From NCBI GenBank assembly GCA_022360055.1, contig JAKSDO010000069.1, positions 62,001 to 126,000 of the forward strand: a DNA stretch of 64,000 nt. Direction: 5' to 3'. The position numbers and the translations under genes were made by a program. Shown here piece by piece: positions 34,866 through 43,512 of the stretch. Numbering within the stretch: the first letter of the stretch is position 1; each line of letters begins with the position of its first letter. The notes below the pieces were generated by a model, which was not told the DNA's origin, did no database searches, and worked only from the letters and a program-made list of their open reading frames with translations. This stretch comes from Cytophagales bacterium. Its GTDB lineage: Bacteria > Bacteroidota > Bacteroidia > Cytophagales > Cyclobacteriaceae.

Positions 34866-35615
34866 ATGACCGTCCCCAAGATCTGGAAAGGAGAGTTCCG
34901 CTTGTGTACTTTTCATATGGATCCCGCTGGTAAAGCTCAGATCATGTCAATTTGTAATTTCTTGCAGGAAGGCGCAAGCATGCACGCCGAATGTGCGGGC
35001 TTCGGATTCAATGATATGATGAGGCGAAACCAGGTATGGGTCTTGACAAGATTGAAGGTAAACATCACCGAATACCCGGCCTGGAAGGACAACATGATTC
35101 TGGAAACATGGTCAAGAGGTAAAGAAGGAATATTTTATATTCGCGATTTCAATATAAACAACGATCAAAATAAATCAATTATCAAGGCGACAAGCTCCTG
35201 GGCCGCCATAAACCTTAAAACCAGGAGACCTGGGACCGTTAAAGGGCTGGAAGATGCATTGTATGGTTTAAAGGATAAAAAAGCAATAGAGGAAAAAGTG
35301 GAAAAGCTGCCCGCACTGAAAAAACCTGAATTTTTGAGAGCGAGAAAGATCGAATACACCGATATCGATTTAATTTACCATGTCAATAATGTGAAATTCA
35401 TTGAGCTGTTAATCAACAGTTTTCCCATCGAGATCCTATCGGAATTACACATAGATAGTCTTGAGATTAATTATTTGGGCGAGGTAAAACTTGGGGAGGA
35501 AGTTTTAATCTTTCAAGAAAGACTAAATGAGAATCATTACCTGGCAAATATGGTGCGTGAATCTGATAAAAAGGAGGTTTGCAGATGCTTGTTTTGCTGG
35601 AAAAGAAATAATTAG
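34866..35615 (+). CDS. Acyl-ACP thioesterase
   Basis: The roughly 249-residue protein is a double hot-dog thioesterase of the plant FatA/FatB-related bacterial type: LCTFHMDPAGKAQIMSICN, LQEGASMHAECAGFGFNDM, NQVWVLTRLKVNITEYP and WSRGKEGIFYIRDF in the first half, and IEYTDIDLIYHVNNVKFIEL in the second. It releases fatty acids from acyl-carrier protein and can set chain length. A TTG at 34854 directly after the previous stop gives four extra residues; the ATG at 34866 was preferred. Cytoplasmic. It follows the creatininase gene closely. Confidence 0.87.
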   Translation: MTVPKIWKGEFRLCTFHMDPAGKAQIMSICNFLQEGASMHAECAGFGFNDMMRRNQVWVLTRLKVNITEYPAWKDNMILETWSRGKEGIFYIRDFNINNDQNKSIIKATSSWAAINLKTRRPGTVKGLEDALYGLKDKKAIEEKVEKLPALKKPEFLRARKIEYTDIDLIYHVNNVKFIELLINSFPIEILSELHIDSLEINYLGEVKLGEEVLIFQERLNENHYLANMVRESDKKEVCRCLFCWKRNN

Positions 35616-35726
35616 AAAATATGAATTCCCCGGCTGATTACACCACTAGCTCTTGCGTAAAAAAACATAATTTTGGAATATTGCTACGTTTTTTAAATGG
35701 AGTGCCGGTACGCACGTTACTGTTCA

Positions 35727-36200
35727 ATGGATTCTAAGGAAAATCAAATAATTTTTTTACAGAAGATCGGAAAAATTGAATTTATTCTGTTCGCTTTTTC
35801 CTTTACAGGAATGATTATGAACACACTTGAAATTAAAGGCGGTAAACTCGTATTAGGCTTGGGACTAAATGCTTTCGCGTTGCTCTACGTTTTTGTAGCC
35901 ATTGCTTTTCGAAAAATTAAAACCAAAAATCAGTTCGATCGGATCGTCTCTACATTTTCTTATCTATTTTTGTCCGTACTTATCATTGGAATCATGTTCA
36001 CTATATTGAACGTGCAGGGAATACGAATTTTTATACATGTGGGAATGATCTTAGTGCTGCTCATGATGTTAATAATCCAGATCCGGAAATTTAGAGTTGG
36101 ATTAATGAGCAACGATACCACTTCGCTTTTGTACAGATTAATGATCTTCTGGGTTGTAGGTTTGGTTACCTATTATATTTTGCCAGGATCGGTTTACTAA
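35727..36200 (+). CDS. Small four-helix membrane protein of unknown function
   Basis: About 157 residues from the chosen Met, with a short acidic N-terminus, membrane segments at about IEFILFAFSFTGMIM, LVLGLGLNAFALLYVFVAIAF, FSYLFLSVLIIGIMF and VGMILVLLMMLII, and a hydrophobic C-terminal stretch (LMIFWVVGLVTYYILPG). The longest frame adds ten residues rich in Cys and Arg that do not look like a leader. No conserved family motif was recognised; the arrangement is like many uncharacterised Bacteroidota integral membrane proteins. It is monocistronic between the thioesterase and the aldo/keto reductase genes. Confidence 0.6.
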   Translation: MDSKENQIIFLQKIGKIEFILFAFSFTGMIMNTLEIKGGKLVLGLGLNAFALLYVFVAIAFRKIKTKNQFDRIVSTFSYLFLSVLIIGIMFTILNVQGIRIFIHVGMILVLLMMLIIQIRKFRVGLMSNDTTSLLYRLMIFWVVGLVTYYILPGSVY

Positions 36201-36226
36201 TAGTTTAGCTCATAATTTAAATCAAA

Positions 36227-37180
36227 ATGATAACATTTAAATTTTCAAATAACGATGAAATGCCCGCTCTGGGCCTTGGTACCTGGAAGTCGGCCCCCGG
36301 AGAAGTCTATAATGCAGTTCGTGAAGCCATTAAAATCGGTTATCGCCATATTGATTGTGCGGCGCTGTATTTAAACGAACCGGAAATCGGCCAGGCTTTT
36401 TCAGATGCATTTGCAAACGGTGACGTAAAGCGTGAAGAAATGTGGATAACTTCCAAACTGTGGAACAATGCGCATTTGAAAGAAGATGTACGACCCGCAC
36501 TGGAGAAAACACTTAAAGACCTACAATTGGATTATCTTGATTTATACCTGATTCACTGGCCTGTTGCACTGAAACCCGATGTTGTATTTCCATCATCGGA
36601 AACGGATTATCTGAGCCTCGAAGAAATCCCTACCGCTATCACCTGGAATGCGATGGAAGATTGCGTTAAGGCAGGCTTAACCAGGCATATTGGCGTTTCC
36701 AACTTTAGCGTAAAAAAATTAAAGGACCTCATTTCCGTTTGCGATATAAAACCGGAGGTCAATCAAATCGAGCTGCACCCATTTTTACAGCAAAAACAAA
36801 TGCTTGATTATTGTAAACAGGAGAATATTGTGCTTACCGCATATTCTCCGTTGGGATCAACCGACCGGCCTCCTCAATTTAAGGCCAAGGATGAACCGAG
36901 CTTATTGGAGCATCCGACAATCGGTGAAATTGCCAATGCAAATGGGATTACTGCTGCCCAGGTGCTCATCCGATGGGCCATCCAACGAGGTACTTCCGTA
37001 ATTCCAAAATCGGTGAATCCCGGAAGAATGAAGCAAAATTTTGATGCAGCCACAGTAGAATTGAGCGAAAATGATATGAACAAAATCGCGGATTTGGATT
37101 TTAATGGGCGCTATATTGTAGGTGCTTTCTGGAATGCGCCTTCATTGGGCTATACCAATGAAACTTTGTGGGATGAATAA
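36227..37180 (+). CDS. Aldo/keto reductase
   Basis: The 317-residue protein has the complete AKR tetrad: Asp43, Tyr48 (HIDCAALYLNEPEIG), Lys77 (ITSKLWNNAH) and His110 (YLIHWP), plus the NADPH-binding segment (VIPKSVNPGRMKQNF) and GVSNFSVKKL. It is cytoplasmic and reduces aldehydes or sugar aldehydes with NAD(P)H; close to the AKR3/AKR4-type of aldose reductase-like enzymes. It begins 26 bases after the membrane protein gene and ends in a strong terminator at 37198-37225. Substrate not inferable. Confidence 0.92.
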   Translation: MITFKFSNNDEMPALGLGTWKSAPGEVYNAVREAIKIGYRHIDCAALYLNEPEIGQAFSDAFANGDVKREEMWITSKLWNNAHLKEDVRPALEKTLKDLQLDYLDLYLIHWPVALKPDVVFPSSETDYLSLEEIPTAITWNAMEDCVKAGLTRHIGVSNFSVKKLKDLISVCDIKPEVNQIELHPFLQQKQMLDYCKQENIVLTAYSPLGSTDRPPQFKAKDEPSLLEHPTIGEIANANGITAAQVLIRWAIQRGTSVIPKSVNPGRMKQNFDAATVELSENDMNKIADLDFNGRYIVGAFWNAPSLGYTNETLWDE

Positions 37181-37197
37181 ACGGAAAGAAAATACTA

Positions 37198-37225
37198 AAA
37201 AAAGGCGGACTCAAAAGCCTTTTTT
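37198..37225 (+). terminator. Rho-independent terminator after the aldo/keto reductase
   Basis: Arms AAAAAAGGC (37198-37206) and GCCTTTTTT (37217-37225) are fully complementary around a 10-base loop, ending in a T-run just before the GNAT gene. Confidence 0.85.
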
Positions 37226-37233
37226 GTAACAAA

Positions 37234-37683
37234 ATGGGAAGAACGAACTATAGAATCCGGCTTGCAAATGAAAACGATTTCGCGAAAGTTCATAAAATGA
37301 ATCGCGATTTTTCTCATTTCATAAAGACACCGGAGAGATTTATGATTTCACTGGAGGAAATGATCGCCGAACAGGACCATTTTAAAATACTTGTCGCTGA
37401 AAAAGACAATGAGGAGCTTGTTGGTTTTGCGTCTACCTTTATTGCATGGTATTCATGGATAGGAAAAACACTCTACATGGATGATCTTTTTGTAATTGAA
37501 ACGCACCGGAGCAAAGGGTTGGGCTCCTGGTTAATCGATGAAGTGTTTAAATTGGCTAAAAACCAGGGATGTAAAAAAGTAAAATGGCAAGTATCCAAAT
37601 GGAATCAAAATGCCATTGACTTTTATAGGAACAAGGGGGCAATTATTGATGATGTGGAGATCAATTGCGACTTGATTTTATAA
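37234..37683 (+). CDS. GNAT-family N-acetyltransferase
   Basis: The 149-residue protein has the GNAT fold: LYMDDLFVIETHRSKGLGSW (acetyl-CoA-binding R/HxxxGxG pattern at about 88-97) and a C-terminal NQNAIDFYRNKGAIID segment typical of the family. It is cytoplasmic; substrate may be a polyamine, amino acid or aminoglycoside-type amine. The start ATG lies 8 bases after the terminator of the aldo/keto reductase gene, so it likely has its own promoter embedded in that gap or relies on read-through. Confidence 0.88.
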   Translation: MGRTNYRIRLANENDFAKVHKMNRDFSHFIKTPERFMISLEEMIAEQDHFKILVAEKDNEELVGFASTFIAWYSWIGKTLYMDDLFVIETHRSKGLGSWLIDEVFKLAKNQGCKKVKWQVSKWNQNAIDFYRNKGAIIDDVEINCDLIL

Positions 37684-37936
37684 ATAGGGCGAGCTGCAAA
37701 CAGAGCCCGAATCTCTGCGGACCGAAGTCCATAGGCAAAGCGGGTTCGACCCTCAGTCTATAAAACCAACATGCAACCAACTCAGCTTTGCATCAAAATG
37801 CCGGTATTACACGTGATATAAAATCAAGTGATCCTGTAACGATTATTTGCTTATAATCGAGTAAACGGTTATTTGGAAATCAAAAGCCTTAATCTCAAAG
37901 ACTACAGAGCAGCATTCCCCAAATTTGGGTGATTTG

Positions 37937-38009
37937 AGCGGCAAACCGGGTTCGAACCGGCGACCTTCGGCTTGGGAAGCCGACGCTCTACCAACTGAGC
38001 TACTGCCGC
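37937..38009 (-). tRNA. tRNA-Gly (CCC)
   Basis: Folds as a complete 73-base cloverleaf on the minus strand: acceptor GCGGCAG/TTGCCGC, D-arm GCTC/GAGC, anticodon stem TCGGC/GCCGA with loop TTCCCAA (anticodon CCC), T-arm GCCGG/CCGGT with TTCGAAC loop. CCA is not encoded. It lies 55 bases downstream of the Thr tRNA, and both are read in the same direction. Confidence 0.9.
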
Positions 38010-38064
38010 GACGCATTGAACTAATTTCGGTTGGAAAAGTCAAACAATTCCAACTAATGATCAG

Positions 38065-38137
38065 AGCCTCCTACAGGACTTGAACCTGCGACCCACGCTT
38101 TACGAAAGCGTTGCTCTACCGGCTGAGCTAAGGAGGC
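38065..38137 (-). tRNA. tRNA-Thr (CGT)
   Basis: A 73-base cloverleaf on the minus strand: acceptor GCCTCCT/AGGAGGC, D-arm GCTC/GAGC, anticodon stem ACGCT/AGCGT with loop TTCGTAA (anticodon CGT), T-arm GCAGG/CCTGT with TTCAAGT loop. It reads ACG codons. It is transcribed ahead of the Gly tRNA, probably on one transcript. Confidence 0.9.
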
Positions 38138-38247
38138 AGTATCGAATGTAAATTTCATTAAAAGCCGGATGATTTAAAAGTAAACTAGAATGAATTATTA
38201 GTTTCAGGTCCTGCTAAAAACAACCCACGGTAGACTGTTAGCTATTG

Positions 38248-38264
38248 CAATCCCGCAGGGATTG
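38248..38264. repeat. 17-bp perfect palindrome CAATCCC-gca-GGGATTG
   Basis: Two 7-base arms around a GCA centre, in the otherwise plain 280-base gap between the tRNAs and the DUF1080 gene. Palindromes of this form occur as dispersed intergenic repeats in Bacteroidota genomes; a second copy was not seen here. Confidence 0.4.
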
Positions 38265-38421
38265 AATGGATTTTGATGGGTGAGGAAATGCAAGGGATGA
38301 ATTTGGGAATGTTTCATCATTAAAGGGCCCATTGGGGAAAATTGATTTATCCAACGTATTATTTGCGCAAAAATGTCTATTTTTTGATAGATTCGCCATC
38401 TAAGCCAAATGAGTTCGAGGA

Positions 38422-39171
38422 ATGAACAAATCCGCTTTCACAGCTATTTCAATAATTCTTTTATTCATTATTTTTCATTCACCAGCGCGTTTGAACGCTC
38501 AGCATCCTGACTTTTCATTTCAATTTGGTCGGGAATTTAGGTCGGATGAATTATTGTTCAATAAAAAGAGAAAAGGAGATCCGATACAATGGATCAATGT
38601 AAATACCGAAGACAGCACCTGGCAAAAGGAAGGAAAACAATTGATCTGCCATGGCCGTCCAATCGGAGTTGTGCGGTCCGAAAAAATGTATGAAAATTTC
38701 ATGCTTCATATTGAATGGAAACATATGGAGCCCGGAGGTAATTCCGGTGTTTTTGTTTGGAGCAAAGCGATTCCGGGAAAAAAGAATCGCTTGCCCGACG
38801 GTGTTGAGGTACAAATGCTCGAGTTGGATTGGGTGAAACTCAACAAACGAAATGGGAAAACGCCTCCAATAGCTTATGTGCACGGTGAGCTTTTTGGTGT
38901 TGGCGGAGTGAAAACAGACCCTGATAATCCGCGCGGTGAGCGCAGCAAGTCCAACGAAAACAGATGCAAAGGGCGAGGTGAATGGAATATCTATGATGTG
39001 ATATGCATAGACGGAACCATCAAGCTTTCCGTAAACGGAAAATTCGTAAATGGTATAAGCAACTCAACACAGCGCAGGGGGTATTTATGTCTTGAAGCAG
39101 AAGGAGCGGAGATCCGCTTCAGAAACCTTAGGCTTGTGGAATTGCCATCCGGAATGGCTGCTACCGATTAA
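38422..39171 (+). CDS. Secreted DUF1080 (3-keto-disaccharide hydrolase type) protein
   Basis: The 249-residue product has a signal peptide ([19 protein letters not shown]) and a single DUF1080 domain: [50 protein letters not shown] and a terminal [19 protein letters not shown]. It is the second DUF1080 protein in the window and differs from the first in lacking an obvious lipobox and in being monocistronic. Such proteins cleave 3-keto-glycosides, but no oxidoreductase neighbour is directly coupled. Periplasmic or secreted; substrate unknown. Confidence 0.82.
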   Translation: MNKSAFTAISIILLFIIFHSPARLNAQHPDFSFQFGREFRSDELLFNKKRKGDPIQWINVNTEDSTWQKEGKQLICHGRPIGVVRSEKMYENFMLHIEWKHMEPGGNSGVFVWSKAIPGKKNRLPDGVEVQMLELDWVKLNKRNGKTPPIAYVHGELFGVGGVKTDPDNPRGERSKSNENRCKGRGEWNIYDVICIDGTIKLSVNGKFVNGISNSTQRRGYLCLEAEGAEIRFRNLRLVELPSGMAATD

Positions 39172-39438
39172 TCCAACAATAGAATTCTTTTTCTATATCC
39201 CGGGAGCTTTCAAAGGGCTTGATAGGGATTGTCCAATAAGTCAGGCGGTAGGAAAATATCCAAAAAATATGGTTATTCAGTTAATGTTTTGGCGCATAAA
39301 ATAGATTATTTTCCTGTTATGTGGGAGCTAGCCCCAACAAAACCAGAATTTATGGCACTTATTGGACAGCACCCGCCAAAGGACATACCCTGGGCGGCAA
39401 ATCGGGTTTGAGTGGGGCATGGGCAGTATTTTTATAGG

Positions 39439-39879
39439 CTATCCCGTACTGGATTTGAAGGAATCTTCGGTTTTCCCACCGTCTTTATCCTTTACAGCCT
39501 GTTCCAAAAGACTGATGTATTTATCTGTTCTGTCCGCACTTTTTTCGAGCGTTGCTACTTTATCCGTCAAATACTTTTGCTCCTGCTCCATGGCCATGAT
39601 CTTCCGCTCTTTCTCCTCCAGAAGAACAACATATTTTTTTAGCTTTTTGTCTTTTTCTTCCGAAGGTCTGGAGGAATTGTAATAGACTATATCTTCAAAT
39701 GGCATGTTAAATATTGAACCGAGTTTTAGAAAGTGCTCAAGTTTCATATTTATACTACCACTTTCATAACGGCCATAGGTAGCTTCGGTCACCTCCAGTT
39801 CATCCGCCAGATATTTTTGGGTCCAATTCTTCGCCAAACGTATCTGTTTGACATTATTCATGACATCCTTAATGTTCAT
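39439..39879 (-). CDS. XRE-family HTH regulator with coiled-coil tail
   Basis: The 146-residue product has a Cro/CI-type helix-turn-helix (about 5-60; WTQKYLADELEVTEATYGRY then ESGSINMKLEHFLKLGSIFN), followed by a charged coiled coil (KKYVVLLEEKERKIMAMEQE and later KYISLLEQAVKDKD) likely for dimerisation. The start was placed at MNIKDVMNNVKQIR; the longest frame adds 37 residues unlike the family. It is divergent from another small HTH-like gene, and a palindrome (39895-39908) sits just upstream of its start, a likely autoregulatory operator. Confidence 0.8.
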   Translation of the reverse strand: MNIKDVMNNVKQIRLAKNWTQKYLADELEVTEATYGRYESGSINMKLEHFLKLGSIFNMPFEDIVYYNSSRPSEEKDKKLKKYVVLLEEKERKIMAMEQEQKYLTDKVATLEKSADRTDKYISLLEQAVKDKDGGKTEDSFKSSTG

Positions 39880-39894
39880 ATAGTATAGGTTATA

Positions 39895-39908
39895 TGCGAA
39901 TTTTCGCA
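39895..39908. promoter_or_regulatory. Palindromic operator between divergent HTH genes
   Basis: TGCGAA-TT-TTCGCA is a perfect palindrome 16 bases before the minus-strand regulator's ATG and 99 bases before the plus-strand gene. A partial extra half-site (ACGCATT, 39913-39919) follows. Placement right at the regulator's own start region suggests autoregulation. Confidence 0.55.
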
Positions 39909-39954
39909 TTAAACGCATTATTTCATATTTATTTAGGAACAAAACATACATATA

Positions 39955-39987
39955 TTTGCAGTGATAAATACTGTTTGAGTACATTTG
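39955..39987 (+). promoter_or_regulatory. Candidate Bacteroidota promoter for the small HTH gene
   Basis: TTTG (39955-39958), 21 bases, TACATTTG (39980-39987) fits the -33/-7 pattern, with the gene start 19 bases further on. The -33 TTTG is itself part of a TATATTTG, another -7-like box. Confidence 0.45.
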
Positions 39988-40006
39988 CATACTTACTAAG
40001 AATGTT

Positions 40007-40267
40007 ATGAGAGCCGGAGCATCAGAAAGAATACCAAAACAATTGAAAGATAAAGTAAATCGAATTAAGGAAATTATGCAGCAGAGAGGAATGGAGTGGG
40101 TTAGACCCTCGGATCAAAAGCTTAAAGAGATGAATGCCACCTATTCTATGTGGAATATGTGGGTCAACAAGAAAGCGGACCCTCAACTATATCAATTACA
40201 GTATATAGCCAATTTCCTGGGCTGTTCGATCGATGAGCTTATCGAGCGTAAAGAGGTGGCCGCCTGA
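40007..40267 (+). CDS. Small HTH-like DNA-binding protein
   Basis: An 86-residue basic protein, with a helical start (RIPKQLKDKVNRIKEIMQQ) and a second half shaped like a short XRE-type helix-turn-helix (TYSMWNMWVNKKADPQLYQL then IANFLGCSIDELIERK). It lies divergent from the coiled-coil HTH regulator, with a promoter and a palindrome in the 127-base gap. The pair has the layout of a two-regulator switch such as cI/cro, but no phage or plasmid genes are present. A DNA-binding role is inferred from the HTH-like pattern; targets unknown. Confidence 0.6.
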   Translation: MRAGASERIPKQLKDKVNRIKEIMQQRGMEWVRPSDQKLKEMNATYSMWNMWVNKKADPQLYQLQYIANFLGCSIDELIERKEVAA

Positions 40268-40436
40268 TGCCCGGACCCTTGCCATCGATCTTCCCTGGCC
40301 GGACAGATACTGCCTGCCGAGACGGGAAATTTGCCGGACACCAGTGACGAATTTTCCTTTTTTAGAAAGAAAGCTCATTATTTGAATAAATTTCAATAGG
40401 ATTTTTTTTATAGATTCATGTCTAAATCGAGAAAGC

Positions 40437-41444
40437 ATGAGAATCCCATTGAATGAGATGCGAGAGGTTCTATACAAACTGTTCCTCAAGTATAATTTTA
40501 AAGATCAAAAAGCAAAGTTTATCGCTAAAGTATATGCCGAAAACACCATGGACGGCGTAAATTCTCATGGAATAAATCGCGTACCCCTGTTTATTGAATA
40601 CGTAGAAAATGGAACGGTTAGAATAAATGCAGAAGCTGAAAAGGTAGAAGCTCTTGGAGGGATCGAACGGTGGGATGGAAATTTGGGTCCCGGAATTATC
40701 AATGCAGCAAAATGTACGGACCGGGCCATTCACCTTGCAAAAAGACACGGCATGGGCTTGGTCGCTTTGCGAAACACCAACCATTGGATGCGCGGGGGCA
40801 CATATGGTTGGCAGGCCGCAGAAGCAGGATGTATTTCGATTTTGTTTACCAATACCCAGCCAAATATGCCGGCTTGGGGAGGTCGGGATAGCCGTATCGG
40901 GAACAATCCTTTGGTTGTTTCCATTCCGAGAAAGAAGGGCCATGTCGTGTTGGATATGGCTATTTCCCAATTTGCCTTTGGCAAAATCAATGATTACAAA
41001 CTTAAGGGTAAGCTGCTTCCGTTTCCGGGAGGATGGGACGACAATAACAAATTATCCAAAGATCCGGAAAAGATCACCAAAACAGAACGCGGGCTACCGA
41101 TCGGATACTGGAAAGGTTCTGCGCTTTCTATGATTCTTGACATGTTGACTACACTCCTGGCGGCCGGAGATTCAACTTTCAAGATTAGTCAACGGACCTT
41201 CGAATATGGGATTTCACAGGTTTTTCTATGTATATATCCCGGGATATTTAAAGACGGCGCTTTACGTGAAGAATTACTTAATGAAATTATCGATTATACC
41301 CATGACGTAGAGCCAATGCATCCCGGAGAACGGACCTATTACCCTGGAGAGAGAACATTACAAACTCGAGCCAGAAATTTAAAAGAAGGAATTCCCGTAA
41401 GTGAAATTGTCTGGGAAAAGGTGCTCGGATTGTTGAAGAAATAA
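40437..41444 (+). CDS. Ldh_2-family malate/L-lactate/2,3-diketogulonate-type dehydrogenase
   Basis: The 335-residue protein belongs to the Ldh_2 (YiaK/DlgD, MdhA-like) family of NAD(P)H-dependent dehydrogenases: DGVNSHGINRVPLFIEYVE (about 40-58), HGMGLVALRNTNHWMRGGTY, the cofactor segment NTQPNMPAWGG and GNNPLVVSIPRKKGHVVLDM. Best resemblance is to 2,3-diketo-L-gulonate reductases. Cytoplasmic. It is a single gene after the HTH pair; a role in uronate or L-sugar breakdown would fit the surrounding carbohydrate genes, but that is inference. Confidence 0.87.
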   Translation: MRIPLNEMREVLYKLFLKYNFKDQKAKFIAKVYAENTMDGVNSHGINRVPLFIEYVENGTVRINAEAEKVEALGGIERWDGNLGPGIINAAKCTDRAIHLAKRHGMGLVALRNTNHWMRGGTYGWQAAEAGCISILFTNTQPNMPAWGGRDSRIGNNPLVVSIPRKKGHVVLDMAISQFAFGKINDYKLKGKLLPFPGGWDDNNKLSKDPEKITKTERGLPIGYWKGSALSMILDMLTTLLAAGDSTFKISQRTFEYGISQVFLCIYPGIFKDGALREELLNEIIDYTHDVEPMHPGERTYYPGERTLQTRARNLKEGIPVSEIVWEKVLGLLKK

Positions 41445-41567
41445 TCGGCAATACCGTAATTGTGAAGCACAAAGCGATTCCGCTCTGTATGCCGGATTGC
41501 TTCTTCTACCTGACAATTACCGCAAGAGCGAAGGAAAGACAGGGCCGCATGGAAAATCCGATACATT

Positions 41568-42248
41568 TCAATCCCGTGTGAATGGAACAAACCTTACGGC
41601 TAATAATTTTTTGGTTTTTATTGCGCCGTTACTTTTGTTGACCAACACAAGGTTTTGCACGCTGAATTGGGGCCCTACCGGGATGATCATGGTTCCGCCT
41701 TCAGCTAATTGATCGATGAGTGGCTGCGGTATTTCTTTGGCAGCAGCCGTTACCACAATTGCATCAAAAGGTCCATGCTCGACCCAGCCATGATACCCGT
41801 CAGACACTTTAGCGTTTATATTGGTGTAACCAAGTATATTTAATCTTTCTTTGGCCGTTGATCCCAGCTCCCGGATGATTTCCAGGGTATAAACCTCTTT
41901 TACAATTTCAGCTAATACAGCCGCCTGGTAGCCGCTTCCTGTTCCAATTTCCAGTACTTTATCACCGTGGTCCGGCGCGACGGCTTCGGTCATGAATCCG
42001 ACGATATATGGTTGCGATATGGTTTGACCATGACCTATGGGCAATGGGCGGTCCTGATATGCGGAGGAGCGATGCTCCTTCGGAACAAATAGATGGCGCG
42101 GAACTGTCATCATGGCCTCCAGAACCTTTTGGTCGCGAACCCCACGGGCTTTGATTTGTCTTTCCACCATTCGATGGCGCAATCCGGCATATTCATCTTG
42201 GCTGAAGATGAACAGACTACTGCAACACAGGATGAAAAAGGGCTTCAT
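41568..42248 (-). CDS. pcm: Protein-L-isoaspartate O-methyltransferase (Pcm) with a leader peptide
   Basis: The 226-residue protein carries the PCMT landmarks: HRMVERQIKARGVRDQKVLE, VPRHLFVPKEH, RPLPIGHGQTISQPYIVGFM, SAM motif VLEIGTGSGYQAAVLAE (about 96-112) and VTAAAKEIPQPLIDQLAEGG. It repairs isoaspartyl residues in damaged proteins. Residues 1-16 (MKPFFILCCSSLFIFS) form a hydrophobic stretch like a signal peptide, ahead of the conserved Pcm body that starts near residue 19. An exported Pcm has no evident source of SAM; either the leader is a start artefact or the enzyme sits at the inner face of the membrane. Confidence 0.88.
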   Translation of the reverse strand: MKPFFILCCSSLFIFSQDEYAGLRHRMVERQIKARGVRDQKVLEAMMTVPRHLFVPKEHRSSAYQDRPLPIGHGQTISQPYIVGFMTEAVAPDHGDKVLEIGTGSGYQAAVLAEIVKEVYTLEIIRELGSTAKERLNILGYTNINAKVSDGYHGWVEHGPFDAIVVTAAAKEIPQPLIDQLAEGGTMIIPVGPQFSVQNLVLVNKSNGAIKTKKLLAVRFVPFTRD

Positions 42249-42762
42249 TCATGAATTCTTTGCTTATTTGAATTTAGCGAAACTCCGGGTCATATTCCAG
42301 AAAAGAGGCATCGACTTTCCGGAGGATACTGGTTTTCATACGCATGAAACATCTGCCGGCTTAATGCATGATGTATTGCAAGTATACATGTGGCAATTAC
42401 TCAGTTGTTGCAAATTAAAAATAAACGAAGACCATTGAGGAGTTGTATAACGAATGTCCAAAATAGATCTCATAGAAATATATGGGTTTGATTTATCAAA
42501 TCTATAGCATGCTGCCGATGGGTTAGAACATCCGGCACCACCACATCAAAAGGAATTAGTTCTTTGTCACGAGAACGGATTATGCTTTTTATAAAAAACT
42601 AAAAGCAGATTGACGTGTATTCCAACTCTAATGAGCTGGTTTGCCTTTGAATGATGAACTCTGTTTTCAAATATCAAGGCCTGAGTATTATAATTGCTTT
42701 TTCAAATTTTAATGTATAGAATTGTTCAATATTAGGACAGATAGCCATTGTCTGAAGCTGAG
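42249..42762. other. Intergenic region before the polysaccharide locus, no gene seen
   Basis: About 510 bases between the divergent Pcm gene and the ECF sigma gene. Frames here are short and do not resemble proteins; no clear promoter box or hairpin was identified. It probably holds the sigma gene's promoter. Confidence 0.4.
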
Positions 42763-43356
42763 ATGAAGAAAGGAGAAATTGAAGCAGACGAATTATTTAT
42801 CATTAAAAAAATGATAGAAGGTGATATTGATGCTTTCAGATACTTTTTTGATGCCTATTATTCTGATTTGTGCAATTTTGTGAATTCATACATCAATAAT
42901 CAATTTGTATCAGAAGAAATTGTTCAGGACATCTTTGTTTATTTTTGGGAGAAAAGGGAGCGACTAAGTATTAAGACATCAGTTCGGTCATACTTGTTTT
43001 CTGCTTCAAAATTCAGAGGACTGAATCATCTGCGAAATACCAGGAAAAGGGAGGCGGTCCATAATGTGCTGAGATCTGAAGAGGGGTCGGAAGACGAAAT
43101 ATCCGGAGAACTTGACCAGGAAGTGCTTCGGAATATCCTAGACAAAGCTATTGAAGCCTTACCTCCCAAATGCTATCAGATTTTTAAGCTCAGTCAGGAT
43201 TACGACGTGACTAACCGGGAAATTGCAGATAAACTTGGTATTTCTGTTAAAACGGTGGAAAACCAAATAACGATAGCATATAAAAAGCTACACTCATTTT
43301 TACAACCATACAAAAAGCAAATATTCCTTTTATTTATTGCCAATTTGTTGTCATAG
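42763..43356 (+). CDS. ECF RNA polymerase sigma factor of the polysaccharide locus
   Basis: The 197-residue product has region 2 (DIDAFRYFFDAYYSDLCNF ... SEEIVQDIFVYFWEKRE) and region 4 (ALPPKCYQIFKLSQDYDVTN then IADKLGISVKTVENQITIAY), the typical Bacteroidota SusC-linked ECF sigma layout. The longest frame starts at a TTG 15 bases earlier; the ATG giving MKKGEIEADELF was preferred. It is followed by a FecR-type anti-sigma gene and then susC, the standard order of a transenvelope-signalling polysaccharide locus. It presumably directs RNA polymerase to the susCD operon when the FecR partner releases it. Confidence 0.92.
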   Translation: MKKGEIEADELFIIKKMIEGDIDAFRYFFDAYYSDLCNFVNSYINNQFVSEEIVQDIFVYFWEKRERLSIKTSVRSYLFSASKFRGLNHLRNTRKREAVHNVLRSEEGSEDEISGELDQEVLRNILDKAIEALPPKCYQIFKLSQDYDVTNREIADKLGISVKTVENQITIAYKKLHSFLQPYKKQIFLLFIANLLS

Positions 43357-43512
43357 GAGTTATCCACATTGAATTTTATACTTTCCGACAGTTAGAGAGA
43401 TGATGTTTGATTTTATCAGACAAATTCCTCTGGCTTTAGCATAAACGTTAATCAAAAAAAAATGAAATTTTTTTTTGGGGCTAGGTAAGACTTGGGTGAC
43501 TTATCAATAACT

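Noticed and set aside
37686-37772. tRNA-like segment with GGGTTCGACCC and several small hairpins
   Set aside because: The T-arm-like part lacks a five-base stem and no acceptor or anticodon stem can be formed, so it is not a tRNA gene. A structured RNA cannot be excluded but nothing supports it.
42112-42438. 108-codon frame opposite pcm
   Set aside because: Mostly the antisense of pcm, with no family resemblance and an abnormal composition.
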